A stretch of 64,000 nt of DNA. Source: DASRLE01 sp963825315. GTDB lineage: Bacteria > Verrucomicrobiota > Verrucomicrobiia > Limisphaerales > Palsa-1400. Position 1 is the first letter of the stretch. Each line of letters starts with the position of its first letter. Positions 63,418-64,000 of this stretch are shown in pieces. The stretch covers positions 2,790,001-2,854,000 of the forward strand of contig CAWGST010000001.1 in assembly GCA_963825315.1 (NCBI GenBank). Reading direction: 5' to 3'. The notes beneath the pieces were generated by a model, which had not been told where the DNA came from, searched no databases, and was given only the letters and a program-made list of their open reading frames with translations. The position numbers and the translations under genes were made by a program.

Positions 63418-63472
63418 TTTTGGGTGGCGGTTTCTGGTTCCTAATCTTAAGATTAGGAGCACCCACCCAAAA
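63418..63472. terminator. Nested inverted repeat containing an 18-bp palindrome
   Basis: The outer arms TTTTGGGTGG (63418-63427) and CCACCCAAAA (63463-63472) enclose the perfect palindrome CCTAATCTTAAGATTAGG (63440-63457). It begins 28 bases after vapC and could end its transcript. The palindrome belongs to the ATTAAGATTAGG repeat family. The rest of the 63391-63686 gap shows no gene. Confidence 0.5.
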
Positions 63473-63686
63473 CTGACCGGTTACACAAAAAGAGGTGAGT
63501 TTTTGACAAAAGGGGTGGAGTCGCTGGCCCGCTTCACCGCCACTCTTTAAATTGTGAAAAGCAGGTTTCGAATGCCTGTGTCAGCCGGGCAACCGCCCCG
63601 GATTTTGTGCCAGGCCGATGTCGATGAACACATTGAAATCATTGGCCCTCATTCACATTCACCCCGCCGATTACACGCCATAATTT

Positions 63687-64000
63687 ATGACAGCCAGCAA
63701 AAGTTCCAACGGTCCGCTCTTCGCAACCATTGACGGCAACGAAGCCGCCGCCTACGTGGCCTACCGCCTCAACGAGGTCATGGCGATCTACCCGATCACC
63801 CCCTCCTCGCCCATCGCCGAATGGTGCGATCAGTGGGCGTCCGAAGGGAAACGAAACTTGTGGGGGACCATTCCGGCGATCGTTGAAATGCAAAGTGAAG
63901 GCGGGGCCGCCGGAGCGGTCCACGGCGCGCTCCAAACCGGCGCCCTGAGCACGACCTTCACCGCCTCGCAGGGTCTTCTGCTCATGATCCCGAACATGTT
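63687..64000 (+). CDS. nifJ: Pyruvate:ferredoxin (flavodoxin) oxidoreductase, N-terminal part
   Basis: The window ends after 104 codons. They cover the start of the pyrimidine-binding domain I of PFOR: ATIDGNEAAAYVAYRLNEVM, AIYPITPSSPIAEWCDQWAS, EMQSEGGAAGAVHGAL, and TTFTASQGLLLMIPNM. The YPITPSSP motif and the start (DGNEA) distinguish it from two-subunit 2-oxoacid oxidoreductases. The enzyme oxidises pyruvate to acetyl-CoA and reduces ferredoxin, and needs several 4Fe-4S clusters. Confidence 0.9.
   Translation, partial: MTASKSSNGPLFATIDGNEAAAYVAYRLNEVMAIYPITPSSPIAEWCDQWASEGKRNLWGTIPAIVEMQSEGGAAGAVHGALQTGALSTTFTASQGLLLMIPNM

Overview
The window reads as bacterial chromosome from a Verrucomicrobiota-like organism, probably a Pedosphaera/Limisphaera-type lineage. 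This is inferred from the high GC content, secreted glycoside hydrolases ending in a 'QTSTNLTS..W..ISTN' type C-terminal module, a PEP-CTERM protein, a GreA-type factor with a very long N-terminal extension, two-component sensors of the beta-propeller and 'HNVGN' types, and abundant RAYT and IS debris. No rRNA is present, so the placement is indirect.

Regions: (1) 0.3-7.3 kb is a compact Fe-S cluster assembly operon, sufB-sufC-sufD-sufU-sufT-sufS followed by a rhodanese-like protein and a second IscU-type scaffold; most junctions overlap. sufD carries a one-base frameshift in a G run. A 21-bp perfect hairpin separates the operon from a convergent msrB lipoprotein gene. (2) 8.2-12.6 kb holds a secreted glycoside hydrolase flanked by a 51-bp repeat, then gene remnants: a truncated NAD(P)-binding protein, a four-helix bundle protein riddled with a TTTCAAAT repeat, and a MntA/HepT pair in which HepT has collapsed to its two ends. 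(3) 12.1-18.6 kb is a Ser/Thr kinase-helicase gene pair split by an IS21 element that is itself interrupted by an IS1634-like element. (4) 19.3-28.5 kb runs NtrB/NtrC-like two-component genes, a GT39-like membrane protein, an outer-membrane barrel, a Wzc-type tyrosine autokinase, a Wza-type export lipoprotein and an FHA protein: an exopolysaccharide module with its probable regulator. (5) 28.5-44.3 kb is mostly housekeeping: purH, rsmB, a GreA-like factor, a CaCA-type exchanger, an esterase, lepB, a propeller sensor kinase with its LuxR regulator, and a DUF554 protein. Inserted among these are a possible integron-type cassette, a PEP-CTERM gene with an in-frame TGA, and a TIR-domain remnant. 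(6) 44.4-48.2 kb has tRNA-Pro(CGG), tRNA-Ala(CGC) and a large sensor kinase. (7) 48.5-54.3 kb is a transposon graveyard: a RAYT element with 24-bp ends, RAYT fragments, IS110, IS4 and IS630. (8) 54.3-64 kb has a second, larger glycoside hydrolase with BspA-type repeats, an unfamiliar protein built from two kinase-like halves, a frameshifted VOC protein, an AraC regulator with two GyrI-like domains, an IstB remnant, a VapBC pair and the start of a pyruvate:ferredoxin oxidoreductase gene.

The items most worth following up are the duplicated kinase-like protein (57815-59650), the interrupted kinase-helicase locus, the cassette-like gene at 30.6-30.9 kb, and the MntA/HepT, TIR and VapBC elements, which suggest that several defence or toxin-type modules have been decaying here.
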